Shown in pieces: positions 25,919 through 34,069 of a stretch of DNA of 64,000 nt. A program made the translations under genes and the position numbers. Below the pieces are notes generated by a model. That model made no database searches and was not told the origin of the DNA. It worked only from the letters and a program-made list of their open reading frames with translations. Source of the stretch: JAICKM01 sp050998805 (GTDB taxonomy: Bacteria; Chloroflexota; Chloroflexia; QHBQ01; JAICKM01); NCBI GenBank assembly GCA_050998805.1, contig JBPCPV010000034.1:1-64000 (forward strand), given 5' to 3'. Each line of letters begins with the position of its first letter. Within the stretch, counting starts at the first letter, position 1.

Positions 25919-26785
25919 ATGGACGGATGCAGCAAGAGAGACGTGGGGCCGGTCGGCCCCTGGATCGTGGAGCAGACCTGGCACAATCTCCTGTTCGCGC
26001 ACTGGCCGGTGGAGGCTTCGGCGCTGGGGCGGCTGCTGCCGCCGGGGCTTGTGCTTGACACGTTCGGCGGGCGCGCCTTTGTCGGGGTGGTCGCCTTCCG
26101 GTTGAGCGGCGTCCGCCTCAGAGGGTGCCCGCCGCTCGCGCCGGTCTCCCACTTCCCGGAGGTCAACGTGCGGACCTACGTCACGCTCGACGGCAGGCCC
26201 GGGGTGTTCTTCCTCAGCCTCGACGCGAACAACCCGATCGGGATCGCCCTGGCGCGGCCCTGGTTCCGGCTGCCCTACCGCTACTCGCGGATCAGCTTCT
26301 CAGAGAGCGGCGGCGAGATCCGCTTCGCCGGCTGGCGGCCGGGCGCGCACGCCGCCTTCTCCGCGAGCTATCGCCCGTCGGGGCCGCCCGCGCTCACGCA
26401 GCCGGGCACGCTCGAACACTGGCTGACCGAGCGGTACTGCTACTACACCACCGACCGCCGGGGCTGCCTCTGCTGCTGCGACATCCGCCACGATCCCTGG
26501 CCCCTACAGCCAGCAGAGGCGACCATCGGGCGGACGAGCCTTGTGACCGCAGGAGGTATCGCCCTGCCCCCGGTCGCCCCGGCTCTACACTACGCGCACT
26601 TTATGCGTGCGCGCTTTTGGCCGGTGCGCGGCGTTCAACCGGCCAGAGACTCGAACCGATCTATGTCGGCCCGCACCACGTCGAGGCTGGACCGCCAGAA
26701 GTCGGGCGTGCGGGTGTCTATGCCGAACCGCGCGGCGAGCGTTGCCGCGTCGGCCATGCCGGTCGAGGAGAGCAGGTCGTCGTAG
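25919..26785 (+). CDS. DUF2071 (YqjF-like) protein
   Basis: ATG 25919 lies eight bases after GGAGG, better placed than TTG 25913. The first 230 residues match the DUF2071 layout: WHNLLFAHWPVEASALGRLL, GRAFVGVVAFRLSGVRL, a central VFFLSLDANNP, and a C-terminal LHYAHFMRARFWPVRG. The last 50 or so residues (ARDSNRSMSARTTSRLD...) are not typical and lie over the 3' end of the convergent pepF gene, a 151-base overlap. The natural stop seems to have been lost and the frame extended. The family's function is unknown; structures resemble acetoacetate decarboxylase-like folds. CLCCCD is an unusual Cys cluster. Confidence 0.7.
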   Translation: MDGCSKRDVGPVGPWIVEQTWHNLLFAHWPVEASALGRLLPPGLVLDTFGGRAFVGVVAFRLSGVRLRGCPPLAPVSHFPEVNVRTYVTLDGRPGVFFLSLDANNPIGIALARPWFRLPYRYSRISFSESGGEIRFAGWRPGAHAAFSASYRPSGPPALTQPGTLEHWLTERYCYYTTDRRGCLCCCDIRHDPWPLQPAEATIGRTSLVTAGGIALPPVAPALHYAHFMRARFWPVRGVQPARDSNRSMSARTTSRLDRQKSGVRVSMPNRAASVAASAMPVEESRSS

Positions 26786-28437
26786 CCTGTGCGGAAGCCG
26801 GCGGGGTCTTGTTGGTAGCGGGCATAGAGGCCGAGGCCGAACAGCAGCCCGAACATGTAGGGGAAGTTGTAGAAGGAGCTTGTCCTGTAGTAGTGCCCCT
26901 TCACCGCCCACATATAGGGGTGCAGCGCATCGGGGTCGAGGCCGTCGCCGTAGGTCCGGCGCTGGGCGTCGAGCATGTGGGCCTTGAACTCGTCCACCGA
27001 CAGCTCCCGGCGGGCGCGGTCGGCGAAGGCCGCCTGCTCGAAGAGGAACCGGCTGGTGATGTCAACTACCACCTGGCAGCTCCCCTGCAACGAGGCTTCT
27101 AAGATCGCTAGCTGCTCGTCGGCGTCGCCGTGGGCAAGACCGGCCTGCCGGACTATCGTCTCACAGAAGATGCTCGCGGTCTCGGCGAGCGTCATCGGCG
27201 TGGACCGCTGGAACATCGTCCGCTCGGCGAGGTTCAGGTTGTGGTAGCCGTGGCCGAGTTCGTGGGCGAGCGTGCTCATGCCAGAGAAGGCCGGCTTGAA
27301 GTTAGCCATGACGCGCGACTCGTCGGCGCGCAGCCACATGCAGAACGCACCGTCCCGCTTGCCGGGCCGCGGTTCGGCGTCTATCCAGCGTTCGCGGAAG
27401 GCCCGCGCCGCGAAGTCGCTCAACTTCGGCGAGTAGCCGGCGAACTCCTGCACGATGAACTCTGCCGCGTCGTCGAACTCCCAGACTTGGGCACTCTTGC
27501 CGACCGGCGCGAAGAGGTCGTACCAGGCGAGCGCGGGCACGCCGAGAGCACGCGCCTTAGCTCGCATGTAGCGACGGAAGTCGGGGAACGACTCGTGGGC
27601 GGCGGCCATCATGGCGTCGAGTGTTGCACGGTCAATGTTGTTGTTGAAGAGCGCGACATCGAGCGGCGACTCCCAGCGGCGGCGCTTGGCGAGGGTCAGC
27701 ACCTCGCCCTGGATGCCGTTGAGCGCGGCGGCAATCGGCACGGCTGCGCCCTCCCAGGCGGCGAGTTCCGCCTCGTATCCGCGGCGGCGGGTGTCGCGGT
27801 CGGGGTCATAGGCGAGGTTCCGCACCGCCGGCATCGGCTGTGGGAGCGACCTCTGTCGCGCGATTTCGACCGGCACCATCATCCGCGAGGTGACGTTGCC
27901 GTATAGCTTGCTCCATGCCGAACTGCCCGTGACGCTGAGTTCGGCGGCCAGATCCTCCTCGGGTGGCGACATCAGGTGATGGGCACGCTCCACCGCCCGC
28001 TCGAGCATGAAGGCGTGGTCGCGCGCCGTCTGCGACTGCGCGAGCAGCGCGTCCACGTCGAGGCTGCCGATCCAGGCGGTGAGGCGCGTTCCGAGCTGCG
28101 CCAGCTGGACGTATGCCTGCTCCAGCTCGCTGAGCTTCGCCTGTGCCATGTCGTTGCGCGAGTCGGTGGCGACGAAGCTCTGGATGTATGCCGAGATTGT
28201 GTGCCCCGTCTCCTGCACACGGTTCAGTGAGCCGACCACATCCTCGAACGCTGCCACCGTCGCCGCATCCATCGGCGCGGCCTCCCGCAGGCCGACGCCG
28301 TAACGGTCGAACATCTCGCTGAGGCCGGCGATCTCGGCGCGGAGGGCGTCAAAGTCCGCGGCGAACTCCGGCGCGTCGAGGCCGGTGTAGACGACGCTCA
28401 TATCCCAATGGGGGAGCGGTTTGGTTAGGGTTGTCAT
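26635..28437 (-). CDS. pepF: M3-family oligoendopeptidase F
   Basis: ATG 28437 follows AGGAGG and gives 600 residues, the usual PepF length. The zinc site HELGHGYHNL with the downstream Glu in MTLAETASIFCET is intact. Other family marks are NNNIDRATLDAMM, YDLFAPVG and KGHYYRTSSFYNFPYMFG. It is a cytoplasmic zinc metallopeptidase that trims oligopeptides. It is monocistronic, convergent with the DUF2071 gene whose end overlaps it, and has repeat-rich DNA upstream. Confidence 0.9.
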   Translation of the reverse strand: MTTLTKPLPHWDMSVVYTGLDAPEFAADFDALRAEIAGLSEMFDRYGVGLREAAPMDAATVAAFEDVVGSLNRVQETGHTISAYIQSFVATDSRNDMAQAKLSELEQAYVQLAQLGTRLTAWIGSLDVDALLAQSQTARDHAFMLERAVERAHHLMSPPEEDLAAELSVTGSSAWSKLYGNVTSRMMVPVEIARQRSLPQPMPAVRNLAYDPDRDTRRRGYEAELAAWEGAAVPIAAALNGIQGEVLTLAKRRRWESPLDVALFNNNIDRATLDAMMAAAHESFPDFRRYMRAKARALGVPALAWYDLFAPVGKSAQVWEFDDAAEFIVQEFAGYSPKLSDFAARAFRERWIDAEPRPGKRDGAFCMWLRADESRVMANFKPAFSGMSTLAHELGHGYHNLNLAERTMFQRSTPMTLAETASIFCETIVRQAGLAHGDADEQLAILEASLQGSCQVVVDITSRFLFEQAAFADRARRELSVDEFKAHMLDAQRRTYGDGLDPDALHPYMWAVKGHYYRTSSFYNFPYMFGLLFGLGLYARYQQDPAGFRTGYDDLLSSTGMADAATLAARFGIDTRTPDFWRSSLDVVRADIDRFESLAG

Positions 28438-28980
28438 GAGACATCCTCCTATCAGTATCCTATCAGCTTTCTGGGGGCGCGTCAAGCACGGCGGGCGGCC
28501 TGCGGCTGATAATTCGTGCCTGGCGGTTGATACTAAAGCGTCTTTTGCGAGTGGTTAGTGGTTAGTGGTTGGTGGTTGGTGGTTGGTGGTTGGTGGTTGG
28601 TGGTTGGTGGTAAGATCAGGGGGCGCATCGGTCTTTCGACGGATTTTTTGGAGTTTTTACTCCGAGCTGTGAGTCCATGGCGAAATGCTCCTTTTTTCGT
28701 GCGTAAGTTGGTCGCTATTTTTACCCTCTCACTTTATATATCCATTTCGGGGGTCATTTACTGCCAGATTTGGGGGGCTTTGGGGGTTCCGGGGGCAAAG
28801 ATACCCCAAAAGACCTAGACGAGTGGTTAGTGGTTGGTGGTTAGTGGTTAGTGAACGGCGGCGGTACGCGGGCGGGGCCGCCGAGACGGCGGCGGTACGG
28901 GGACGGAGCACTGAAGTGCTCACTATGAACCACGCGAATGCTGACGGCTGATCGCTGACGGCTGACGCATGCTTGTCCAC
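28438..28980. repeat. gene-free spacer: copy A of a long dispersed repeat plus modules
   Basis: These 543 bases hold no gene. From about 28448 to 28815 they match, in broken blocks, the spacer at 61057-61480. Shared blocks are TCCTATCAG; a GGCTGATA/TTCGTGCCTGG block; TTTTGCGAGT; CTCTCACTTTATATATCC with GGGGTCATTTACTGC after it; and GGGGCAAAGATAC. A 7-bp GGTTGGT tandem repeat lies at 28551-28611. GTGGTTAGTGG repeats (28821-28853), the GGGCCGCCGAGACGGCGG module (28875-28900) and CTGACGGCTGATCGC repeats (28939-28968) follow. Confidence 0.75.
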
Positions 28981-30510
28981 CTACCACTGGGGTTGGGGGA
29001 GGAGCGCCGACCTGGCCTGCGCGCGCCGCTTCGGGTCGGCCAGCAGGTAGGCGAGGGCCAGCAGCGCGTACCAGGCGAGGATGCCGGGCGCACCGAAGCC
29101 GGGGAGGGGCAGCGAGGCGAAGGGCAGCGAGGCCACGAGGTGGACCATGCCGGCCAGCGCGGCGAGCGGCAGCCAGCAGAGCCACGCGAGCACCTGGCCG
29201 AGCGGCGGCAGCAGCCACGCGGCGAGGGTCTGGGCGCTGCCGAGGAGGAGGATCGGCTGCAAGAGCAGGCCCCCAGCCACCCCCGCAGGCACCTCCAGCG
29301 GGTAGAGCGAGCCGAACTGCGCGGCCTCGAGCGGCCAGATCGTGATCTGCACGGCCACAGCTATGGCACAGGCTTCGCCGAGCAGGGGCAGCCGGTGCCA
29401 ATGGGCGGCGAGGGGCGGCGCGAACAGCAAGATCCCGGCGACCGCCGCGAAGGAGAGCTGGAACCCGGCGTCGGCCACCGAGAGCGGGTCGAGGCAGGTC
29501 AGCACAAGCGCGGCGACCGCGAGCAGGTTGATCGGTGTGGGCGGGCGGCCCAGCCCCTGCGCGATCAGATAGAGCAGGCCCATCAGCGTGGCGCGTGCTA
29601 CCGGCAGGCCGAGGCCGACGAAGGCCGCGTACCCGGCGACCAGCGCCCCGGCGATGACCGCACTCGGCCAGGGGGCCAGCCACCGGCGCAGCACCAGGTA
29701 GCCGAAGAAGAGGAAGATGCTGAGGTGGACGCCGGAGACGACGAGTATCCACGAGGTGCCGGTGGAGGAGAAGTCCTGCCGTAGGGCGGGGTCAGGTGCC
29801 TTACGCTGGCCGAGCAAGATGCCGCGCAGCAGCCCGGCCTCCGGCTCCGGCAACATGCCGGCAGCTCGTGTACCGGCGTCCCGCCGCCAGCCCGCGAGCA
29901 GGCTGGTCGGGGCATCCGCCGATGCCAGTAGGCGCACTTGGGCGTGGTCCATGTACGACTCGATGCCGTGGCGGGAGAGCCATGTGGCGTAGTCGAAGCC
30001 GGGCACCGGCGGCGGGTCTTGGAGCACTCCCGCGCACTCCACGAGGTCGCCCTGCACGACGCCGGGGAACGGTCCGGCGACCGCGAGCAGGCCGCCGGTC
30101 GCCGGCCTCCACGCACCGTCCTGGAAGACGGCCTCGGCGGCCACGCGCACCTGGCTCGCCTTGCCGTTGTGCGCGGGGTCGGGGTCGGCGAGCACGCGCC
30201 CGCGCACCTGGACGCGGGGGCCAGCCGCGTGACGCGCCTCTGTGGCCGAGACATTGAGCGCCCGCAGGCTGTCGGGTGCGGGCGTCGGCGGCGGCAGGGC
30301 AAGCAGGCTCCGCGCCAGGCCCAGCCAGAGCGCCACGGCGAGCAACCCGGCCCACCGCGCCCGCCGGTCGGCCCAAAGCAGCGCAAGCGCGCCCGCCGAG
30401 AGCAGCGCCAGCCCAAGCACAGGCCATGACGCATCGGGCCGCGCCCCCGGCCAGAACACCCCGAGCAGCACGCCGGCCAGCCAAGCGCAGGCAAGCGGCA
30501 CAAGCGGCAT
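28981..30510 (-). CDS. comEC: ComEC/Rec2-like membrane protein without metallo-beta-lactamase domain
   Basis: The 509-residue protein has an N-terminal membrane region (LACAWLAGVLLGVFWP ...), a soluble DUF4131-like OB region (about 70-210, VQVRGRVLADPDPA) and a ComEC competence core (about 220-490) with GLLRGILLGQR, DFSSTGTSWILVVSGVHLSI and LLALAVAALVLTCLDPLSVADAGFQLSF-like segments. ComEC forms the channel that passes transforming DNA across the inner membrane. Many ComEC proteins carry a C-terminal metallo-beta-lactamase domain; this one ends before it, and none follows nearby. Its ATG overlaps the upstream methyltransferase stop (TGATG on the minus strand). Confidence 0.8.
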   Translation of the reverse strand: MPLVPLACAWLAGVLLGVFWPGARPDASWPVLGLALLSAGALALLWADRRARWAGLLAVALWLGLARSLLALPPPTPAPDSLRALNVSATEARHAAGPRVQVRGRVLADPDPAHNGKASQVRVAAEAVFQDGAWRPATGGLLAVAGPFPGVVQGDLVECAGVLQDPPPVPGFDYATWLSRHGIESYMDHAQVRLLASADAPTSLLAGWRRDAGTRAAGMLPEPEAGLLRGILLGQRKAPDPALRQDFSSTGTSWILVVSGVHLSIFLFFGYLVLRRWLAPWPSAVIAGALVAGYAAFVGLGLPVARATLMGLLYLIAQGLGRPPTPINLLAVAALVLTCLDPLSVADAGFQLSFAAVAGILLFAPPLAAHWHRLPLLGEACAIAVAVQITIWPLEAAQFGSLYPLEVPAGVAGGLLLQPILLLGSAQTLAAWLLPPLGQVLAWLCWLPLAALAGMVHLVASLPFASLPLPGFGAPGILAWYALLALAYLLADPKRRAQARSALLPQPQW

Positions 30511-31301
30511 CAGTTGCGCCTCGGCCTGCCCCAGACGACCCGGCCCGCTACCAGCAACCTCACAAGCCCGTCTGGGCAGAACGGAGCCACGGCGGCGGCA
30601 ACCGCCGCATCGAAGCCGCCCGCAGCAGCCTGGTCCATCCTTTCGCGTGAGAGGCCGTTCATTGAATGGAACGCCTCGATGTAGTCGGCGACAGGCTGGG
30701 CGAACGGCACCGCGGCCGTCGCTTGCTCCCCGGCCTGCCGAAAGAGGCCGCGCCGCGCCAACTCCTCGACCAAGTCATAGGGCTGGTACTCCCGGTTGGT
30801 GGAGAATCGGCGGATTGTAGCCGACAGCTCGGCATCCCAGGGACTGGGCAGTGTTTCGATGCTTACCAGCGCCAGATAGTCGCCGGGCGCAAGTGCGTCG
30901 CGGCAACGGGGCAACACGGTCTCCCAGTCCATCCAGTGGAGACTCGATCCCGCTGTGATGAGGGCGTAGGGAGGCTGCAACGGCACCTCCTCGGCCCGCC
31001 CAACGATCCAGCGGAGGCGAGGGTCGCCCCCGCCGGGTGCCGCGCGTCCTGCGGAGATCATCTCCGGCGAGAAGTCCACGGCGTCCACGCGATCCACCAT
31101 GCGGGCGAGCGGGCGGGCGATGTCGCCGGTGCCGCAACCGAGATCGAGCACCGCCCGCCTCCTCCCGGCAAGCAGACCGCCCAGGATGTCGAACGCCTCT
31201 GGGGGGTATGGCGGCCTGTGCCTGTAGGCGGCCACCACGCTGCGGTCCTGGAACTGCGCCGCATATTCGGGGCCGAGGTGTGCGGGCTTAGGGATCGTCA
31301 T
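30510..31301 (-). CDS. class I SAM-dependent methyltransferase
   Basis: I chose ATG 31301 (MTIPKPAHLGPEYAAQF), giving 263 residues, because the 86 residues ahead of it read repeat DNA. Motif I is VLDLGCGTGDIARPLA, with VDAVDFSPEMI and a later ITAGSSLHWMDWE, as in UbiE/trans-aconitate-type methyltransferases. The substrate is unknown. A -10-like TATGCT preceded by TGG lies seven bases before the ATG with no Shine-Dalgarno sequence, suggesting a leaderless mRNA. The gene is followed directly by comEC. Confidence 0.8.
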   Translation of the reverse strand: MTIPKPAHLGPEYAAQFQDRSVVAAYRHRPPYPPEAFDILGGLLAGRRRAVLDLGCGTGDIARPLARMVDRVDAVDFSPEMISAGRAAPGGGDPRLRWIVGRAEEVPLQPPYALITAGSSLHWMDWETVLPRCRDALAPGDYLALVSIETLPSPWDAELSATIRRFSTNREYQPYDLVEELARRGLFRQAGEQATAAVPFAQPVADYIEAFHSMNGLSRERMDQAAAGGFDAAVAAAVAPFCPDGLVRLLVAGRVVWGRPRRN

Positions 31302-31673
31302 GGCCGGAAGCATACCACAGCAGGAACCGGCCCGCAAGTCGGCTGCCTCGGAATGACGATCCACGAAAAACACGGAAAAACACGAACGAGTGGTTAGTGG
31401 TTGGTGGTTAGCGGTTAGTAATTGGCGGTGGGACGGGCGCGGAAGCGGTATAGCTAGCTTATCGAGGGCAGCAGCCCTCTCCCACAGACGTTGCCGACGT
31501 CCCAGCGTCCACGGGCGGAGCCGTGTCTTACAGTAGGCGGTAGGCAGTGAGCGGTCCACGGGCGGGGGGCCGCCGAGACGGCGGCGGTACGGTTGTCAGG
31601 GCGGTTGGCGCGGTGTTCGTCTTTGTGGTAGACTTTTACCTGACGGCAGACTAATCCAGGGAGGTGGGAGCAG
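31302..31673. repeat. repeat-rich spacer before fabF
   Basis: No gene was seen. The modules in order are: a GATCCACGAAAAACACG block (31354-31390), GTGGTTAGTGG repeats (31390-31430), ATCGAGGGCAGCAGCCCTCT (31461-31488, inverted copy), GTCCACGGGCGGAGCCGTGT (31507-31531), GTAGGCGGTAGGCAGTG, and GGGCCGCCGAGACGGCGG (31567-31592). A GGGAGGTGGG Shine-Dalgarno closes the spacer. Confidence 0.7.
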
Positions 31674-32930
31674 ATGGGTGAGGCGAGACGCGTGGTGGTC
31701 ACGGGGATGGGGGCGATTTCGCCGGTCGGCAACACGGTCGAGGAGGCGTGGGAGAGCGTGATCGCGGGGCGGTCGGGGCTGGGGCCGATCACGCGGTTCG
31801 ATGCGTCGGCGCTCGAGACGCGGATCGCCGGGGAGGTCAAGGACTTCAACCCCGAGGAGTATATCCCGCCGAAAGAGGCGCGGCGGATGGACCGCTTTAT
31901 CCAGTTCGCGGTCGCGGTTTCGAGCCAGGCGCTGACGAGCGGGGGCTACAACGTGACGCCGGAGAACGCGCCGGAGACCGGGGTGATCATCGGCACCGGC
32001 ATCGGCGGCATCCTGACGATTGACGAGCAGATGCGGGCGCTGGCGCAGAAGGGCGCGCGCCGCGTCAACCCCTTCACGATCCCGATGATGCTGACCGACC
32101 TGGCGGCGGGGCGTGTCGCCATGCAGTTCGGGCTGACGGGGCCGAACTTCGCGGTCACGTCGGCCTGCGCGTCAAGCGTAAACGCGATCGGCGAGGGCGC
32201 GGAGATAATCAAGCGGGGAGATGCGGCGGCCATGCTCTGCGGGGGCGCTGAGGCGGCGATCCTGCCATTCGGCTTTGCAGCGTTCAACGTGATGAACGCG
32301 CTCTCGACCCGCAACGACGAGCCGCAGAGGGCGAGCCGCCCGTTCGACAAGGGGCGCGCCGGCTTCGTGCTCGGCGAGGGCGCGGCGGTGCTGCTGCTCG
32401 AAGAGAGGGACCGGGCGCTGGAGCGGGGAGTGCCTATCCTCGCTGAGATCGTCGGCTACGGCACCACCGCCGACGCGAGCCACGTCACTGCGCCGGCAGA
32501 AGACGGCGGCGGCGCGGCGCGGGCGATGCAGATCGCGCTCCGCAAGGCCGGCCTGCGCCCCGACCAGATCGGCTACCTGAACGCCCATGGCACGGGCACC
32601 CCGCTCAACGAGAAGTACGAGACAATCGCCATCAAGCGAGCCTTCGGGGATGCCGCGTACAGAGTTCCGATCAGCTCGACCAAATCCATGACCGGGCACC
32701 TGTTAGGTGCGACCGGCGCGCTCGAGGCGATCTTCTGCATCAAGGCGCTCGAAACCGGCATCCTGCCTCCGACGATCAACTACGAAGAGCCGGACCCCGA
32801 CTGCGACCTGGACTATATCCCGAACGAGGCGCGCCATTTGCGGATCGAGTACGCGATGACGAACTCGATGGGCTTCGGCGGCCACAACGCCTCGCTGATC
32901 CTGGCGGGGCCGGATGTGGCGCGCTCATAG
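31674..32930 (+). CDS. fabF: beta-ketoacyl-ACP synthase II
   Basis: The 418-residue protein has the full KAS II triad: Cys in VTSACASSVNAIG, His in NAHGTGTPLNE and His in KSMTGHLLGATGALE, plus VVVTGMGAISPVGN at the start and NSMGFGGHNASL at the end. It extends acyl-ACP chains in fatty acid synthesis. It stands alone, without fabD/fabG/acpP next to it; the only acyl carrier protein in the window (33815-34069) belongs to another operon on the opposite strand. Confidence 0.95.
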   Translation: MGEARRVVVTGMGAISPVGNTVEEAWESVIAGRSGLGPITRFDASALETRIAGEVKDFNPEEYIPPKEARRMDRFIQFAVAVSSQALTSGGYNVTPENAPETGVIIGTGIGGILTIDEQMRALAQKGARRVNPFTIPMMLTDLAAGRVAMQFGLTGPNFAVTSACASSVNAIGEGAEIIKRGDAAAMLCGGAEAAILPFGFAAFNVMNALSTRNDEPQRASRPFDKGRAGFVLGEGAAVLLLEERDRALERGVPILAEIVGYGTTADASHVTAPAEDGGGAARAMQIALRKAGLRPDQIGYLNAHGTGTPLNEKYETIAIKRAFGDAAYRVPISSTKSMTGHLLGATGALEAIFCIKALETGILPPTINYEEPDPDCDLDYIPNEARHLRIEYAMTNSMGFGGHNASLILAGPDVARS

Positions 32931-32952
32931 TGTGCCTGAAAGAGGTACTGCG

Positions 32953-33373
32953 ATGAGCGCAAAGCAAAAGGCGACGGTCGAGGACTTGTACCATGTCCAT
33001 AATGATCAAAAAGCCGAACTCGTGAACGGAGAAGTGATGCTGATGAGTCCAACGGGAGGTGTTCCGGGGTACGCAGGCGGGGAGATATACGCATCTTTTA
33101 TTCGCTGCTGAGGTTCGCAGCGAGGGAGATTACGGCCCGGCTGCCGAGCGCGGGATGGCCGAGAAGCGCGCCGACTACTTCACGGCCGGCAGCTTCGTCG
33201 TCTGGGATGTGGATCTGCTCTCAGAGGAGGTCGTCCGCGTCTACCGAGCCGCCGACCCGGCGCATCCCGGCGTCTACCGGCGCGGCGAGGTCGCGGAGGC
33301 CGAGCCTGCGGTCCCCGGCTGGACGATGCCAGTGGACGATATGTTTATAGGAGGTGAAAATAGCGCCCGATAG
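32953..33373 (+). pseudogene. Uma2-family endonuclease-like pseudogene
   Basis: The 5' part from ATG 32953 reads KATVEDLYHV ... KAELVNGEVMLMSPTGGVPG and YAGGEIYAS, the N-terminus of a Uma2/DUF820 protein, and stops at 33111. A second frame from about 33107 gives AEVRSEGDYGPAAERGMAEK, FTAGSFVVWDVDLLSEEVV and VPGWTMPVDDMF, the C-terminal part of the same family. The central segment of roughly 50 residues is missing at the junction and the frames differ. This is an internal deletion with frameshift and no functional product is expected. Confidence 0.8.
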
Positions 33374-33814
33374 TCCAAGAATGGGAGTGGTGCGCTCAGA
33401 GTGACGATCCACGAAAAACACGAAACAATCGAAGCTGTCCACGAATGGGACCACGAATACACGAACGGGTGGGGGCGATCAGAGAGATCGGGATGCGGCA
33501 ACAGTCCACGGGCGGAGGCGTGTCTTACGAGTGGTTAGTGGTTGGTGGTTAGTGGACGGGGCCGCAGGGACGGCGGCGGTACGGGCGACGCAGTTTTGAG
33601 TTATGGGTTATGAATTACGGCGGTGAGCCGTGGGAGAGTCGCTCTGCCCTCGATGATTTACAGATGCATGAACGAATCGAGCGCAGAGCGACTCTCCCAC
33701 AGACGACACTTTGCTCCAGATACCCACTCATTCGTGTATTCGTGGCCCGTATTCGTGGACGGCTTCTTGCCTCAAGCAAATCGAGCGTAGCGGAGAATCT
33801 CGGCTGACCGCCGC
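33374..33814. repeat. repeat-rich spacer with inverted module pair
   Basis: No gene was seen. Modules: CCACGAAAAACACG (33402-33425), CACGAATACACGAACG (33438-33469), GTCCACGGGCGGAGGCGTGT (33504-33528), GTGGTTAGTGG repeats (33531-33556), GGGCCGCAGGGACGGCGG (33558-33583), an inverted pair (33631-33699), an inverted CACGAATA module (33728-33763) and CGCCTACTGCCTACTG repeats that run into the 3' end of the ACP gene. Confidence 0.7.
33631..33699. repeat. inverted repeat, 24-bp arms
   Basis: TGGGAGAGTCGCTCTG (33631-33646) is exactly complementary to 33684-33699. The pairing extends inward through CCCTCGAT/ATCGAGCG with one mismatch, so 23 of 24 positions pair around a loop of about 21 bases. It is a head-to-head pair of the module found singly at 22528, 31461, 61636 and 62481. 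Confidence 0.85.
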
Positions 33815-34069
33815 CTACTGCCTACTGACGTATGCGGCCAGCGTGCCTATCGTCTCTAGGCTCTCCAGGCCGATGTCGTCGGAGGCGATGTCGAGGCCGT
33901 AGTCGCTGGCGATGAGCGCAAGCAGGGCCATGCCGCTGAACGAGTCGAGGTTCAGCTCCGGCCCGAACAGCCGAGTGGCGTCGGGGAGGGTGGCGACCTC
34001 GTCCGGCGGGCGCTGGAGGACATCGGCGAGCAGCCGCCTGACGGCCCTGCCCCAGTCCTTGCCGCTCAT
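33815..34069 (-). CDS. acyl carrier protein
   Basis: An 84-residue protein from ATG 34069 (MSGKDWGRAVRRLLADVL), overlapping the upstream FkbH-like gene by ATGA. The phosphopantetheine Ser lies in LNLDSFSGMALLALIA, in the usual place after an acidic loop, and the rest is the expected four-helix pattern (DIASDDIGLESLETIGTLAAYV). It is the last gene of a five-gene overlapping operon. With FkbH it should carry a glyceryl-derived or other small acyl group. It is unlikely to be the housekeeping AcpP. Confidence 0.85.
   Translation of the reverse strand: MSGKDWGRAVRRLLADVLQRPPDEVATLPDATRLFGPELNLDSFSGMALLALIASDYGLDIASDDIGLESLETIGTLAAYVSRQ

Noticed and set aside
26125..27102. 325-residue plus-strand frame across DUF2071 and pepF
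   Set aside because: Runs out of frame through DUF2071 and antisense through pepF; composition is Arg/Ala/Gly typical of shadows.
28551..28611. Possible CRISPR array
   Set aside because: The units are 7 bp and contiguous, with no unique spacers and no cas genes nearby.
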